64,000 nt of DNA from Oerskovia paurometabola. Lineage in GTDB: Bacteria; Actinomycetota; Actinomycetes; Actinomycetales; Cellulomonadaceae. Below, in pieces: positions 25,199-33,831 of this stretch. The notes below the pieces were generated by a model, which was not told the DNA's origin, did no database searches, and worked only from the letters and a program-made list of their open reading frames with translations. The DNA lies in the NCBI RefSeq assembly GCF_016907365.1, contig NZ_JAFBBV010000001.1, positions 4,216,001-4,280,000 of the forward strand, in the 5' to 3' direction. The position numbers and the translations under genes were made by a program. Numbering within the stretch: the first letter of the stretch is position 1; each line of letters opens with the position of its first letter.

Positions 25199-25618
25199 AT
25201 GCCGCCCCGCCCCGCAGTGCCCGACGACGCCGCTCTCCTCGTCGAGGTACGTCGCCTCGCGCTCGCGTTCCCCGGTGCGCAGGAGCGGATGTCGCACGGG
25301 CGCGTGACGTTCCGCGCGCGGCTCATCTTCGCGGTCTTCAGCGGCATGACGAAGGCGACTGCATCCGTGCCGGTCCGGCACTACCCGCGCTCGGTGCTCG
25401 TGAAGGTCGACCCCGCGGAGCACGCGGCCCTGTCGCAGGACCCACGGTTCTACGTGCCCGCGTACTACGGCCCGGCGGGCTGGCTCGGCCTCGATCTCGA
25501 CGCCGCCACGGTCGACTGGCAGGAGGTCGCGGAGCTCCTCGACATGTCCTACCGCGAGGTCGCAGGCCCTCGGCTCGTGGCCCGGCTCGACGCCGAGGGG
25601 TCGCCGGCCGGGCGGTAG
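25199..25618 (+). CDS. MmcQ/YjbR family DNA-binding-like protein
   Basis: 139 residues with the double-wing YjbR fold pattern: AFPGAQERMSHGRVTFRAR near the N-terminus, SVLVKVDPAEHAALSQDPRFYVPAYYGPAGWLGLDL and a C-terminal helix MSYREVAGPRLVARL. Molecular function of the family is unsettled. ATG 25199 has no Shine-Dalgarno; the sequence gtggttcgctgg just upstream recurs before the mutase gene at 51014, which hints at leaderless starts. An in-frame ATG 8 codons earlier is less likely. Confidence 0.82.
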   Translation: MPPRPAVPDDAALLVEVRRLALAFPGAQERMSHGRVTFRARLIFAVFSGMTKATASVPVRHYPRSVLVKVDPAEHAALSQDPRFYVPAYYGPAGWLGLDLDAATVDWQEVAELLDMSYREVAGPRLVARLDAEGSPAGR

Positions 25619-25645
25619 CCGATCCACCCTGACGTCCGGCAGACC

Positions 25646-26569
25646 TCACATGGTGTAGGCACCGAACGTCCGCGTGAAGGTTCCGGTCGACCGCGTCGTG
25701 AGCAGAGCCTCGACGGCGCCGTCCAAGAGGGCGGCCCGTCGGTCGCCGTCGGAGTCGGTGCGCTCGACGAACGGCCGGCCCACGAACGGGTTCTGGTGGT
25801 CGTCCGGACCGGGCATCAGCACCCACGCACCTCCCGCGGCGCCGATGAGGACCCTCCCGAGGTACGCGACGTACGCGGCCCGCACCACGCCCTGCGTTCC
25901 CCGCGCCAGGTGTCCGGCGTCGGCGTCCTCGAGCGCGACCTGGGCGAGGACCTCGAGCGACCGCGGCGACAGATCGAGCGACGGGGACCGCTTCACCCCC
26001 GCGCGAGACCGGACGACGTCGACGAGCGCGGGGACACGCTGCACCCACGCGTCGAGCTCGGGTGACCCCAGGCGGTCCGCGACGAGGCCCGGCACAGGCT
26101 CGCGCACGGGCTCCCAGCCCGGCCCCTCTGCCTCGCGCCGCCGCTCCACGGCGGCAGCCTGGCCGTCCCAGATCCGGGTCAGGACGTTACCTGTGCGCCG
26201 GGCGAGGATCGTCGTCATGAGGTGCACCGGGGAGACCGGCATCGGGCTCCTTGTGTCGAACCGGACCACGGGTCGCCCGGTGTAGATGAACGCCGGGTCG
26301 TGGTCGATCGACCATCCGCCACCCGCGAGGCGCAGGAACGTCTCCCCGATGTACCGCGTCGAACCGTCGATGAAGTCCGTGTCGTTCTCGTCGATGAACG
26401 CCTTCTTGTCGGGCCACCTGTCGAGGATGTACCGCTCGAGCGAGACGAGGGACTCCCGGGTGTACCCGCCGCTCCACTCCCGCGGGGTGATGAAGTCCTC
26501 GAACCGCGCCAGACGCGGGTGCATCGCCTCGAGCCAGGACGCGAACAGCTCGTCCTGCTCGAGCGTCAT
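25646..26569 (-). CDS. unrecognised protein coupled to ankyrin gene
   Basis: 307 residues, no signal peptide or membrane segment, no family I recognise. Notable stretches: ITPREWSGGYTRESLVSLERYILDRW, FIDENDTDFIDGSTRYIGETFLRLAGGGW, and PVSPVHLMTTILARR. The mix of acidic and aromatic residues and an alpha/beta pattern resembles immunity proteins of polymorphic toxin systems, though no toxin is nearby. ATG 26569 overlaps the TGA of the ankyrin gene (ATGA), so the two products are made together. Confidence 0.75.
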   Translation of the reverse strand: MTLEQDELFASWLEAMHPRLARFEDFITPREWSGGYTRESLVSLERYILDRWPDKKAFIDENDTDFIDGSTRYIGETFLRLAGGGWSIDHDPAFIYTGRPVVRFDTRSPMPVSPVHLMTTILARRTGNVLTRIWDGQAAAVERRREAEGPGWEPVREPVPGLVADRLGSPELDAWVQRVPALVDVVRSRAGVKRSPSLDLSPRSLEVLAQVALEDADAGHLARGTQGVVRAAYVAYLGRVLIGAAGGAWVLMPGPDDHQNPFVGRPFVERTDSDGDRRAALLDGAVEALLTTRSTGTFTRTFGAYTM

Positions 26570-27120
26570 CGACCGTCCAGCGGGGCGGTGTTCGCCTGGG
26601 CGTGCGCAAGGCACCGCTCCAGGAGACCAGCGCGGGCCTCGCCGGCCGCCCGGGCGCTCTCGGTGATGCTCCGGCCCTTGTGGCTGGGCGTGGTGACGTC
26701 GAGCTCGGGCCGGGCGAACAGGACGTCGTAGAACGGGGCGAGTTCCTCGTCGGAGAACTTGAACGTCCGGGCGAGCGTCTGCAGCGGGGTTCCCCACCGG
26801 TCGCCGGTGTCGGCGTTGATGTCGGCGCCTCCCTCGAGCAGGCGTGTGAGCAGCGCGGGCTCGGCAGCGAAGTCGTGCGACGTCGCGCTGAGCAACACGT
26901 GCAGCGCGTTGGTGCCGCCAGAGGTCGCGGCCGGGTCGGCGCCGTCGTCCAGCAGGCGGCCGGCGATCGCAGCGCGGGAGGCGGGCTCGGGGTTGCGCAG
27001 GGCGTACATGAGCAGCGTCGTGCCCTGCCCGTCGGCCCAGTTCGCCAGGGACAGGTCGTAGTCGGCGAGGAACTCGGACTCGCTCTGTCGCACGCTGCGG
27101 TAGACCGCTGGGTAGCTCAT
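26566..27120 (-). CDS. ankyrin-repeat protein
   Basis: 184 residues with about three ankyrin-like repeats: GTTLLMYALRNPEPASRAAIAGRLLDDGADP, NALHVLLSATSHDFAAEPALLTRLLEGGADIN, and GTPLQTLARTFKFSDEELAPFYDVLF. Cytoplasmic, a protein-protein interaction scaffold. In bacteria such small ankyrin proteins are common among immunity proteins and effectors. First gene of a two-gene unit with the unrecognised protein; ATG 27120 has a weak RBS. A 63-bp palindrome follows upstream at 27202-27264. Confidence 0.8.
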   Translation of the reverse strand: MSYPAVYRSVRQSESEFLADYDLSLANWADGQGTTLLMYALRNPEPASRAAIAGRLLDDGADPAATSGGTNALHVLLSATSHDFAAEPALLTRLLEGGADINADTGDRWGTPLQTLARTFKFSDEELAPFYDVLFARPELDVTTPSHKGRSITESARAAGEARAGLLERCLAHAQANTAPLDGR

Positions 27121-27201
27121 GGAGCCATGATCACAGGCGCGTCCGACACGGGTCGAACAGCTACGGCGCAGCGTTGCATCGATGGTGCGCCCTCCGGAAG
27201 A

Positions 27202-27264
27202 CGCTGAGTGCGGAGTAGTTGTCGTCGATGCGTCGCATCGACGACAACTGCTCCGCACTCAGCG
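27202..27264 (-). terminator. 63-bp near-perfect palindrome after symporter gene
   Basis: Arms 27202-27232 and 27234-27264 pair over 31 positions with a single G-T pair, leaving a 1-nt centre. It starts 22 bp past the stop of the DAACS symporter gene on the minus strand and 82 bp before the ankyrin gene, so it is placed as a terminator; its length and lack of loop are extreme. Confidence 0.65.
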
Positions 27265-27285
27265 GGAGGCGGGTGGGACGTGGCG

Positions 27286-28803
27286 TCAGCGCGTCCCGAC
27301 CAGCTCCTCGTCGGCGGCCGAGGCCTCAGGCTTGTCGGACGCGTTCGCGGTCGACGGGTCGACGTCGGACGCGAGCGCGGACTCGTTCGACTCGTCCTCG
27401 TCGTCCGTGAACAGGTCCTCGACGTTCACGCCGTCGTACTGCTCGACGTCGAGGATGCCCTCACGCTTGGCCACGACCGTCGGCACGAGCACCTGGCCCG
27501 CGACGTTGACCGCGGTGCGGCCCATGTCGAGGATCGGGTCGATCGCGAGCAGCAGGCCCACTCCCGCGAGCGGCAGGCCCAGCGTCGAGAGCGTCAGCGT
27601 GAGCATCACGATCGCGCCGGTCAGGCCCGCGGTCGCCGCCGAACCCACGACGGACACGAACGCGATGAGCAGGTAGTCCGTGAAGGACAGGTCGATCCCG
27701 AAGAGCTGGGCGATGAAGATCGCGGAGATCGCCGGGTAGATCGAGGCGCAACCGTCCATCTTGGTCGTCGCGGCGAGCGGCACGGCGAACGACGCGTACT
27801 CGCGCGGGACACCCAGGTTCCGCTCCGTCACACGCTGCGTGACGGGCAGCGTGCCGATCGAGGAGCGCGAGACGAACGCGAGCTGGATCGCGGGCCACGC
27901 GCCCTTGAAGTAGCTCGTGATCTTCAGCCCGTTGGTCCGCAGGATCACGGGGTAGACGACGAACAGGACGAGCGCGAGGCCGATGTAGATCGCGGCGGCG
28001 AACGTCGCGAGCGGGGACAGGAGGTCCCAGCCGTACTCCGCGACGGCGTAGCCGATGAGGCCCAGCGTGCCGAGCGGCGCGAGGCGGATGATCCACCACA
28101 GGACGGTCTGGATGATCGAGAGCGCCGAGCGGTTGAACGCGAGGAACGGGTCGGCCTTCTTGCCCGACTTCAGCGCCGCGATGCCGATGATCAGCGAGAT
28201 CACGACGATCTGGAGGACGTTGAAGGAGATCGAGGTCGAGGCTCCCTCACCCTGCAGCTGCGTGCGCGCCTGGATGCCCAGGAAGTTGCTCGGGATGAAG
28301 CCGTTGAGGAAGTCGAGCCACGAGCCGGAGCCCGAGGGCTCGCTCCCGTCGGCCGTCGACAGCGTCGTGTTGGCGCCCGGCTGGAGCACGAGGCCCAGGC
28401 CGATGCCGATCACGACGGAGATCAGCGCCGTGATCGCGAACCACAGGATGGTCTGACCTGCGAGGCGCGCGGCGTTGGTGACGTTCCGCAGGTTCGCGAT
28501 CGACGCGACGATCGCGGTGAACACCAGCGGCGGCACGATCGCCTTGAGCAGCGTCACGAACGACGAGCCGATCGTGTCGAGCGTCGTGGTCAGCCAGTTC
28601 GGGACCTCGTCGGGGGTGCCTGCGCCGGACACGGGGCCCATCGACAGGGCGACCCAACCCAGCACGACGCCGAGGACGAGCGCGACGAGGATCTGGACGG
28701 TGAAGGAGGGGAGCTTGACGCGGCGCTTGGGTGCGGGGGCACCGTTCGCGGACTTCTCCGGCGCGGTGGTGGCCGCGGCCTGCGAAGAGGAGGAGGAGGG
28801 CAC
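27286..28803 (-). CDS. dicarboxylate/amino acid:cation symporter (DAACS)
   Basis: 505 residues. Secondary transporter moving dicarboxylates or acidic/cystine-type amino acids with Na+ or H+. About eight membrane helices plus re-entrant hairpins; SRSSIGTLPVT is hairpin HP1 (serine-rich motif), ATTKMDGCASIYPAISAIFIAQ matches the TM7 motif (NMDGT-like, here KMDGC), and GLTGAIVMLTLTLSTLGLPL is HP2. Long N-terminal polar tail and a C-terminal acidic tail (DDEDESNESA). GTG start at 28803 with gaagaaagcag upstream. The KMDGC variant of the usual NMDGT suggests the TcyP/cystine-like branch, but specificity is uncertain. Confidence 0.92.
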   Translation of the reverse strand: MPSSSSSQAAATTAPEKSANGAPAPKRRVKLPSFTVQILVALVLGVVLGWVALSMGPVSGAGTPDEVPNWLTTTLDTIGSSFVTLLKAIVPPLVFTAIVASIANLRNVTNAARLAGQTILWFAITALISVVIGIGLGLVLQPGANTTLSTADGSEPSGSGSWLDFLNGFIPSNFLGIQARTQLQGEGASTSISFNVLQIVVISLIIGIAALKSGKKADPFLAFNRSALSIIQTVLWWIIRLAPLGTLGLIGYAVAEYGWDLLSPLATFAAAIYIGLALVLFVVYPVILRTNGLKITSYFKGAWPAIQLAFVSRSSIGTLPVTQRVTERNLGVPREYASFAVPLAATTKMDGCASIYPAISAIFIAQLFGIDLSFTDYLLIAFVSVVGSAATAGLTGAIVMLTLTLSTLGLPLAGVGLLLAIDPILDMGRTAVNVAGQVLVPTVVAKREGILDVEQYDGVNVEDLFTDDEDESNESALASDVDPSTANASDKPEASAADEELVGTR

Positions 28804-29292
28804 GGTTCTGCTTTCTTCGTCACGGGCACGTGGGGTGCCCAGGGATCGCGAGGATCGCGAGAGGGAGGGAGTGCAGTCGTCCCGGCCCGGGAGGTGAGGG
28901 AAGCCCCGACGCGACGACCGTGCCCCGCGGACGGGCGCACGCGCTCCACGGCGCAGATCCCCGCGCTCTGCGAGGCAGGGCGCGGCGGCGTGCCGACGTC
29001 AGGAGGGTGGGGAGGACTGCTGTGCGGGCCTGGGGCCCAGCGGTTCAGTGGGTCAACAACAGAGCGCGCTGGCGACTCGTCGCAGATCGACGTCACGGCG
29101 CGCGGTGAAGTTCCACCGGTTCAGCAAGGATTCGACTCCCGTTCGGGCCGGCCCGGGGGCCGGCGGTGCAGGCGATCGTCGCCCACGGCTACCGATGGTA
29201 GCCGAGGAGGGAACGTCGTCGGGCCACGGCGCTATTCCCTGGGACGCCCCGGGACGGCGCGTCCCTCCGTGCAGGGCGCGTCGCGCGTCCCG
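28804..29292. other. 489-bp gap between symporter and ferredoxin-like genes
   Basis: No convincing gene on either strand. Upstream region of the symporter on the left; on the right a tight hairpin cggctacc-gat-ggtagccg at 29186-29204 and the direct repeat agggcgcgtc (near 29273 and 29296) close to the ferredoxin-like gene's end. A short ggattcgactccc run near 29130 resembles a T-arm but does not form a tRNA. Confidence 0.5.
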
Positions 29293-29667
29293 TCAGGGCG
29301 CGTCGATCCGCAGCGGGGCGAGGTCCTCCGGGACGGGCGAACGTCCCGGGCCCCCGGCCCGTACCCACCGGTGGAGGGACGCGCTCGACGCGTCGCCGGC
29401 CAGACGCTCGAACCAGACGGGCCCGTGCTCGGCGCGCGCTGCCGGGGCGGGACGCACCACGACCACGTCACCGCGCTCGCACGCGTCGAGACAGTCGACG
29501 AGCGTGAGCCCGGCGTCGCCCGACGCGGCGATGGCCTCGACGCGCGCGAGCTGGCCACCGGGCAGCGGGTCCGAGGTCCCGAGCGTCTCTCCCACGCACA
29601 GGCGGCAGACGGTGAGGCCGGGGACGGTCCTGCGCCGTCGTGCGGTCGCTCGTCCGCCGCTACTCAC
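29293..29667 (-). CDS. small [2Fe-2S] ferredoxin-like protein
   Basis: 124 residues. Cysteines at 21, 24, 59 and 63 in VCRLCVGETLG and LVDCLDACERGDVVVVRP fit the thioredoxin-like [2Fe-2S] ferredoxin fold (Cx2C...CLDxC); the CLDACERGDVVVVRP motif is close to small cobalt/molybdenum-cluster ferredoxins of unknown partner. GTG start at 29667 overlaps the stop of the penicillin-binding protein gene by 8 bp, so it is translationally coupled to it, an odd partnership. Confidence 0.7.
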   Translation of the reverse strand: MSSGGRATARRRRTVPGLTVCRLCVGETLGTSDPLPGGQLARVEAIAASGDAGLTLVDCLDACERGDVVVVRPAPAARAEHGPVWFERLAGDASSASLHRWVRAGGPGRSPVPEDLAPLRIDAP

Positions 29668-31678
29668 CGGTGTTCGGCGCGTCGAGGAAGGCCTTCAGGA
29701 GCGGACCTGCCGTGCCCGACCCGCTGTCCCCGGTCTCGACGAACACGGCCACGGCCAGGTCCCCCTGGATCGCGATCATCCACGCGTGCGCCTGGTTGCC
29801 GTCTCCGTACTGCGCCGTCCCGGTCTTCGCCCCGACCTCGCCGGGCAGGTCCGCGAGCAGCTTCGCGCTGCCGTCGGTGACGACCGAGCGCATGAGGCTG
29901 CGCAGCGTCGCGGCCTCGTCGGCCGTGAGCGCCGACGGTGTCGGGGTCTCGGCCGCGGCGGGTGTGACCTCGGGTCGCACCAGGACGGGCGAGACCCGCT
30001 CCCCCTTGGCCACGCTCGCCGCGAGGGTCGCCATGCCCAGCGGCGAGACCTCGACCTTGCCCTGCCCGATCATCGACGCGGCGTGCTCGGTGCCCCCTGC
30101 CTCGGCCGGGACGGAACCGAAGAACCCGGGAGCCCCGAGAGCGGCTTCGACGCCCAGGCCGAGGTCCGCGCCGGCGTCGTGCAGAGCCTGCTGCGAGACC
30201 GCGTCGCGCTGGGCGATCATCGCGGTGTTGCACGAGTTGGCGAACGCGGTGCGGAACGGCACGTCGCCGATCGCGGCCTTCGGGAAGCCGGGGACGTTCT
30301 GGAACTCTCGGCCGTCGACCGTGATGGTGGGGGTGCAGGACACGACCGTCTCGGGGGTCATGCCCGCGCGCAGCATCGCGAGCGCCGACGCGACCTTGAA
30401 CGTGGAGCCGGGGGCGTACTTGCCGGTCGTCGCGGTCGACGTCCCGTCACCACCCGGGCCGCTCGCCGCGGCGAGCACGTCCCCGGTCGAGGGCTGGATC
30501 GCGACGATCGCGCTCGCCGACGGGACGCCGGCCAGCACGGACTCGGCCGCGATCTGCATGTCGGTGCGCAGCGTCGTCGCGAGCGGCACGCCCGCGACCG
30601 GTTCGACCGTGAAGACGTCGGTGACGTTCTCGACCGGGTCGGGCTCGCCGTCTCCGTCCAGGTCCACGCCGGTGTCCTGGCCGGCGCTGCCGTCGGCGAC
30701 GACGCTCACCGTGATCCCGGGCGTCCCGCGGAGCTGGACGTCGTACTGCCGCTGGAGCCCCGACAGGCCGATCGTGTCGCCCGCGACGACCTGCCCCTCG
30801 GACTCCTCGACGGCCTCGGCGGTCGCGTCGCCCACGCGGCCCAGGATGGCCCGGGCGAAGGTACGGGTCGGCGCGAGGTCGAGCTGACCGTCGACGACCG
30901 CGGCGCCGTCGATCGCGCGCACCGCCCCGACGTCGATGCCCGCGGTGTCGTCGGTACGGACCACGATCGCCTCGACGAACGCCTTCTCTCCGGCCCCGGC
31001 GACCTTCTTCGCGTACGCCTCGGCGTCGATCCCGACGGCGGCGCCCACCTCGCGCGCGACGGCCTCCTGGCGCGCGGGATCGAGGTTCATCTTGTCGACG
31101 CCGATGCGGTAGACGGGTCGCGACTCGACGATGGGTCCGCCGTCGGCTCCCAGGATCTGGGCGCGCTCGGCGCGCACGCGGGTGACGGCCAGGCGGTCAC
31201 CGTCCTTGAGGTCGGGGACCAGCACGTCGGGTTCCCACGCCACGGCCCACTCCTGGGCTCCACCGTCCGGCGAGTCCTGGAGCAGGAGATCGACCGTGGT
31301 CTCGTAGGTCCAGGGCGTGGTGTCCGTGACGTTCCAGGTGTAGGCGAGCGTGGCGGTCGCCTGCTTGCCCTTGTCCTCGCCCTCGGTGGCGACGTCGACC
31401 TTGGCGACCGTGACCGTGTGGTCGGTCGCGGCCAGCGGCTCGAGCACCGCGTCACGGTGCGCCGCGACGTCGAGGTTCGGCTGGGTGAACGCGACGTCCG
31501 CGAAGTCCCCCTCGGCGATCGCGGCCGCGAGGTCGTCGGCTGCGCCGTCGGGGCTGGGTGCGTCCTCGCTGCACGCGGTGAGCGTCAGGGCGAGCACCGC
31601 CAGTGCGGTCGGGCCGAGCGCCCTGGCAGCGAGGCGTCGCGCCCCGATGCGCCTGTCGACCAGCTGCGTGCGAACCAC
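29660..31678 (-). CDS. lipoprotein class B penicillin-binding protein (transpeptidase)
   Basis: 672 residues. Lipobox LTLTACSED near residue 35 instead of a simple TM anchor. Order: MecA_N/NTF2-like domain (about 45-160), dimerisation domain (160-330), transpeptidase domain with STFK (active Ser), SCN and KTGTAQ motifs. Cross-links peptidoglycan stem peptides on the cell surface and is a beta-lactam target; the MecA_N domain is shared with low-affinity PBPs of Gram-positives. GTG start at 31678 is preceded by gagggggag; the longer frame has no RBS. Confidence 0.93.
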   Translation of the reverse strand: MVRTQLVDRRIGARRLAARALGPTALAVLALTLTACSEDAPSPDGAADDLAAAIAEGDFADVAFTQPNLDVAAHRDAVLEPLAATDHTVTVAKVDVATEGEDKGKQATATLAYTWNVTDTTPWTYETTVDLLLQDSPDGGAQEWAVAWEPDVLVPDLKDGDRLAVTRVRAERAQILGADGGPIVESRPVYRIGVDKMNLDPARQEAVAREVGAAVGIDAEAYAKKVAGAGEKAFVEAIVVRTDDTAGIDVGAVRAIDGAAVVDGQLDLAPTRTFARAILGRVGDATAEAVEESEGQVVAGDTIGLSGLQRQYDVQLRGTPGITVSVVADGSAGQDTGVDLDGDGEPDPVENVTDVFTVEPVAGVPLATTLRTDMQIAAESVLAGVPSASAIVAIQPSTGDVLAAASGPGGDGTSTATTGKYAPGSTFKVASALAMLRAGMTPETVVSCTPTITVDGREFQNVPGFPKAAIGDVPFRTAFANSCNTAMIAQRDAVSQQALHDAGADLGLGVEAALGAPGFFGSVPAEAGGTEHAASMIGQGKVEVSPLGMATLAASVAKGERVSPVLVRPEVTPAAAETPTPSALTADEAATLRSLMRSVVTDGSAKLLADLPGEVGAKTGTAQYGDGNQAHAWMIAIQGDLAVAVFVETGDSGSGTAGPLLKAFLDAPNTGE

Positions 31679-31915
31679 GTGCTCCCCCTCGGTGCCCTGC
31701 GGCAGACGGTCCGCCGACGGGTCGGCGGAAGAGTTGACCCGGGCGTCCTCGCCCGCCTGCGAGGCTAGCCCACCCCCACGCGGGAGCGTGGCCACGGCGC
31801 GCACGTCTTCCCCGGAGCATCACAGGTTCTCCGCGTACGCGGTTCGCCGCGATGCGGTTCGCCGCGCCGGGACGCCGGGCCCTTCCTACAGTGGAGACGA
31901 CCGGAGGAGGCACGG

Positions 31916-32566
31916 ATGCCGAGGATCCGCACGGACCGGGGGCTCGACCGCCTCGTCAACTTCACCGACGCGTCGGTCGCGATCGCGATCACGCTGCTCG
32001 TGCTCCCCCTGATCGACCTCGTCACCGACGGCGAGGAGCACTCGGTCGCGTCCCTGTTCTCCGACGAGCGCGGGACCTTCCTCGCGTTCGGGATCAGCTT
32101 CGTGGTCATCGCGAACTTCTGGGTGGGTCACCACCGGGTGTTCGAGCACCTGCGGGACTACTCGAACGCGATGCTCTGGGCCAACTTCCTGTGGCTCGCG
32201 AGCATCGTGTTCATCCCCTTCACGACCCAGCTCCTGGCGGACGAGGGCACCGACGACCCGGCGGTCAACGCCCTGTACATCTCGGTGATGATCGTGACGA
32301 CGGGCAGCCTGGCGCTCGTGGAGTGGCTGGCGGTCCGCGACCCCGACCTCCAGCGTCCCGAGGTCCGGGGCGAGCTCGAGGTGAAGGGCGCGCTCGTCGC
32401 GGTGCTGCTGCTGGTGGTGATCCTCGTGCTCGCGGTGGTCGCGCCGGGGATCGGGATGTTCTGGCTCTTCCTCCTCTTCCTGTCCGGGCCGTTGACCCGG
32501 TTGGCCGGGCGGCGCAGGGCCGGCCGGACGGACGAGGGGGCCGGGAAGGACGGCCGGGCCCCGTAG
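31916..32566 (+). CDS. TMEM175/DUF1211 family potassium channel-like protein
   Basis: 216 residues, six predicted helices. Starts RLVNFTDASVAIAITLLVLPL; the family signature is usually RxxxFSDGxxAIAITLLVL, so here FTDA replaces FSDG. Other helices: GTFLAFGISFVVIANFWVGHH, NFLWLASIVFIPFT. TMEM175 homologues conduct K+ (or H+) through a pore lined by hydrophobic residues of TM1. ggaggaggcac precedes ATG 31916. Stands alone between convergent neighbours. Confidence 0.9.
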   Translation: MPRIRTDRGLDRLVNFTDASVAIAITLLVLPLIDLVTDGEEHSVASLFSDERGTFLAFGISFVVIANFWVGHHRVFEHLRDYSNAMLWANFLWLASIVFIPFTTQLLADEGTDDPAVNALYISVMIVTTGSLALVEWLAVRDPDLQRPEVRGELEVKGALVAVLLLVVILVLAVVAPGIGMFWLFLLFLSGPLTRLAGRRRAGRTDEGAGKDGRAP

Positions 32567-32572
32567 GGTCCG

Positions 32573-33772
32573 CTAGGCCGACGCCGTCCGCGCCGCCTCG
32601 CCCATCCGGCGGACGGCCTCCGTCAGCACCTCCTGGCTCGTCGCCAGGTTGAGCCGCACGTGCCCGGCTCCACCCGGCCCGAAGTGCCGACCGTCGTTGA
32701 GGGCGACCTTGGCCCGGTCGAGGAAGAAGCGGTACGGGTCGTCCGAGACCGACGACGCGTCGAGCCACGCGAGGTAGGTGCCCTGCGTCGGCTGGTAGCG
32801 GACCTGCGGAAGCTGCTCGTCGAGCAGGTCCGCGAGGAGCAGCTTGTTGCGCCGGACGCCGCGCAGGACCGCGTCGAGCCACGGGGTGCCGTACGAGAGC
32901 GCGGCGGCGTGCGCGATCACGGAGACGTGCCCGACGCCGTGCACCACCTCCTCGGGGATGCGTCGCAGGTCGTCGGCCGCCTCGGGTCCGCCGACCGCGA
33001 CGGCCGCCTTGAGGCCGGCGAGGTTCCACGCCTTGGAGGCCGAGAGGACCGCGATCGCGTTCTCGGCCCCCGCGACCGTGACGATCGGCGTGTAGGCGAC
33101 GCCGGGTGCGGTGACGGGCGCGTGGATCTCGTCGGACACGATGCGCACGCCGTGGCGGCGGGCGAGGGCAGCGAGCGCCTCGAGCTCCGCGCGCGTGTGG
33201 ACGGTGCCCGTGGGGTTGTGCGGGTTGCACAGCAGGTAGACGGCGCGCCGTCCGCTGCCCGGTCCGGTCCCGTTGAGCGTGGCCCCGGTCGCGTCGGCGA
33301 AGGCCGCGTCGAGCGTGTCGAGGTCGAGGCGGAAGTCGGAGGTGAGCGGCGCGGTGACGACCCTGCGCCCCTCGTTCTGCGTGAAGCCGAAGAACGGCGG
33401 GTAGACGGGCGGGCTGACCACGACCGCGTCGCCCGGCCCGGTGAGGACCTTGAGGATCTCCATGAGCCCGAGCATCACGTCGGGCATCATGCGCGTACCT
33501 GCCGGATCGAACGACCAGTCCCAGCGGCGCTTCGCGAACCCCGCGAGGGCCTCGGCGTACGTGTCGCCGTAGTCGTACCCGGTGTCGCCCGACCGCATGG
33601 CCTCGGTCACGGCCTCGACGACGGGCGTCGCGAGCTCGACGTCCATCTCGGCGACCCACAGGGGCAGCACGTCGGGGGCGTAGGCCCGCCACTTGAGGCT
33701 GGTCCGACGGCGCAGCGCGTCCGGGGTGAGGGCGTCGAGCGGGTTGTCGGTCGCGAAGGGTGAGGTGGTCAC
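32573..33772 (-). CDS. MalY/PatB-type PLP aminotransferase (C-S lyase)
   Basis: 399 residues, fold-type I. PLP lysine in SASKAWNLAGLK; LCNPHNPTGTVHTR and SDEIHAPVT contain the cofactor Asn/Asp; C-terminal VRLNLATSQEVL holds the carboxylate Arg. Family enzymes cleave cystathionine/cysteine C-S bonds (PatB/MalY/MetC-like). LPLWVAEMDVE at the N-terminus is diagnostic of MalY/PatB. GTG start 33772; no clear RBS. It ends 7 bp from the TMEM175 gene, convergent. Confidence 0.93.
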   Translation of the reverse strand: MTTSPFATDNPLDALTPDALRRRTSLKWRAYAPDVLPLWVAEMDVELATPVVEAVTEAMRSGDTGYDYGDTYAEALAGFAKRRWDWSFDPAGTRMMPDVMLGLMEILKVLTGPGDAVVVSPPVYPPFFGFTQNEGRRVVTAPLTSDFRLDLDTLDAAFADATGATLNGTGPGSGRRAVYLLCNPHNPTGTVHTRAELEALAALARRHGVRIVSDEIHAPVTAPGVAYTPIVTVAGAENAIAVLSASKAWNLAGLKAAVAVGGPEAADDLRRIPEEVVHGVGHVSVIAHAAALSYGTPWLDAVLRGVRRNKLLLADLLDEQLPQVRYQPTQGTYLAWLDASSVSDDPYRFFLDRAKVALNDGRHFGPGGAGHVRLNLATSQEVLTEAVRRMGEAARTASA

Positions 33773-33831
33773 GGGACCGAGCCTACGACGGCTGCTACCG
33801 GGGGGCGGGCGCACTCCGGATGGCTCGGGGC

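Noticed and set aside
29120..29160. Possible tRNA T-arm (ggattcgactccc)
   Set aside because: No cloverleaf: stems around the loop do not pair and no acceptor or anticodon arm can be drawn.
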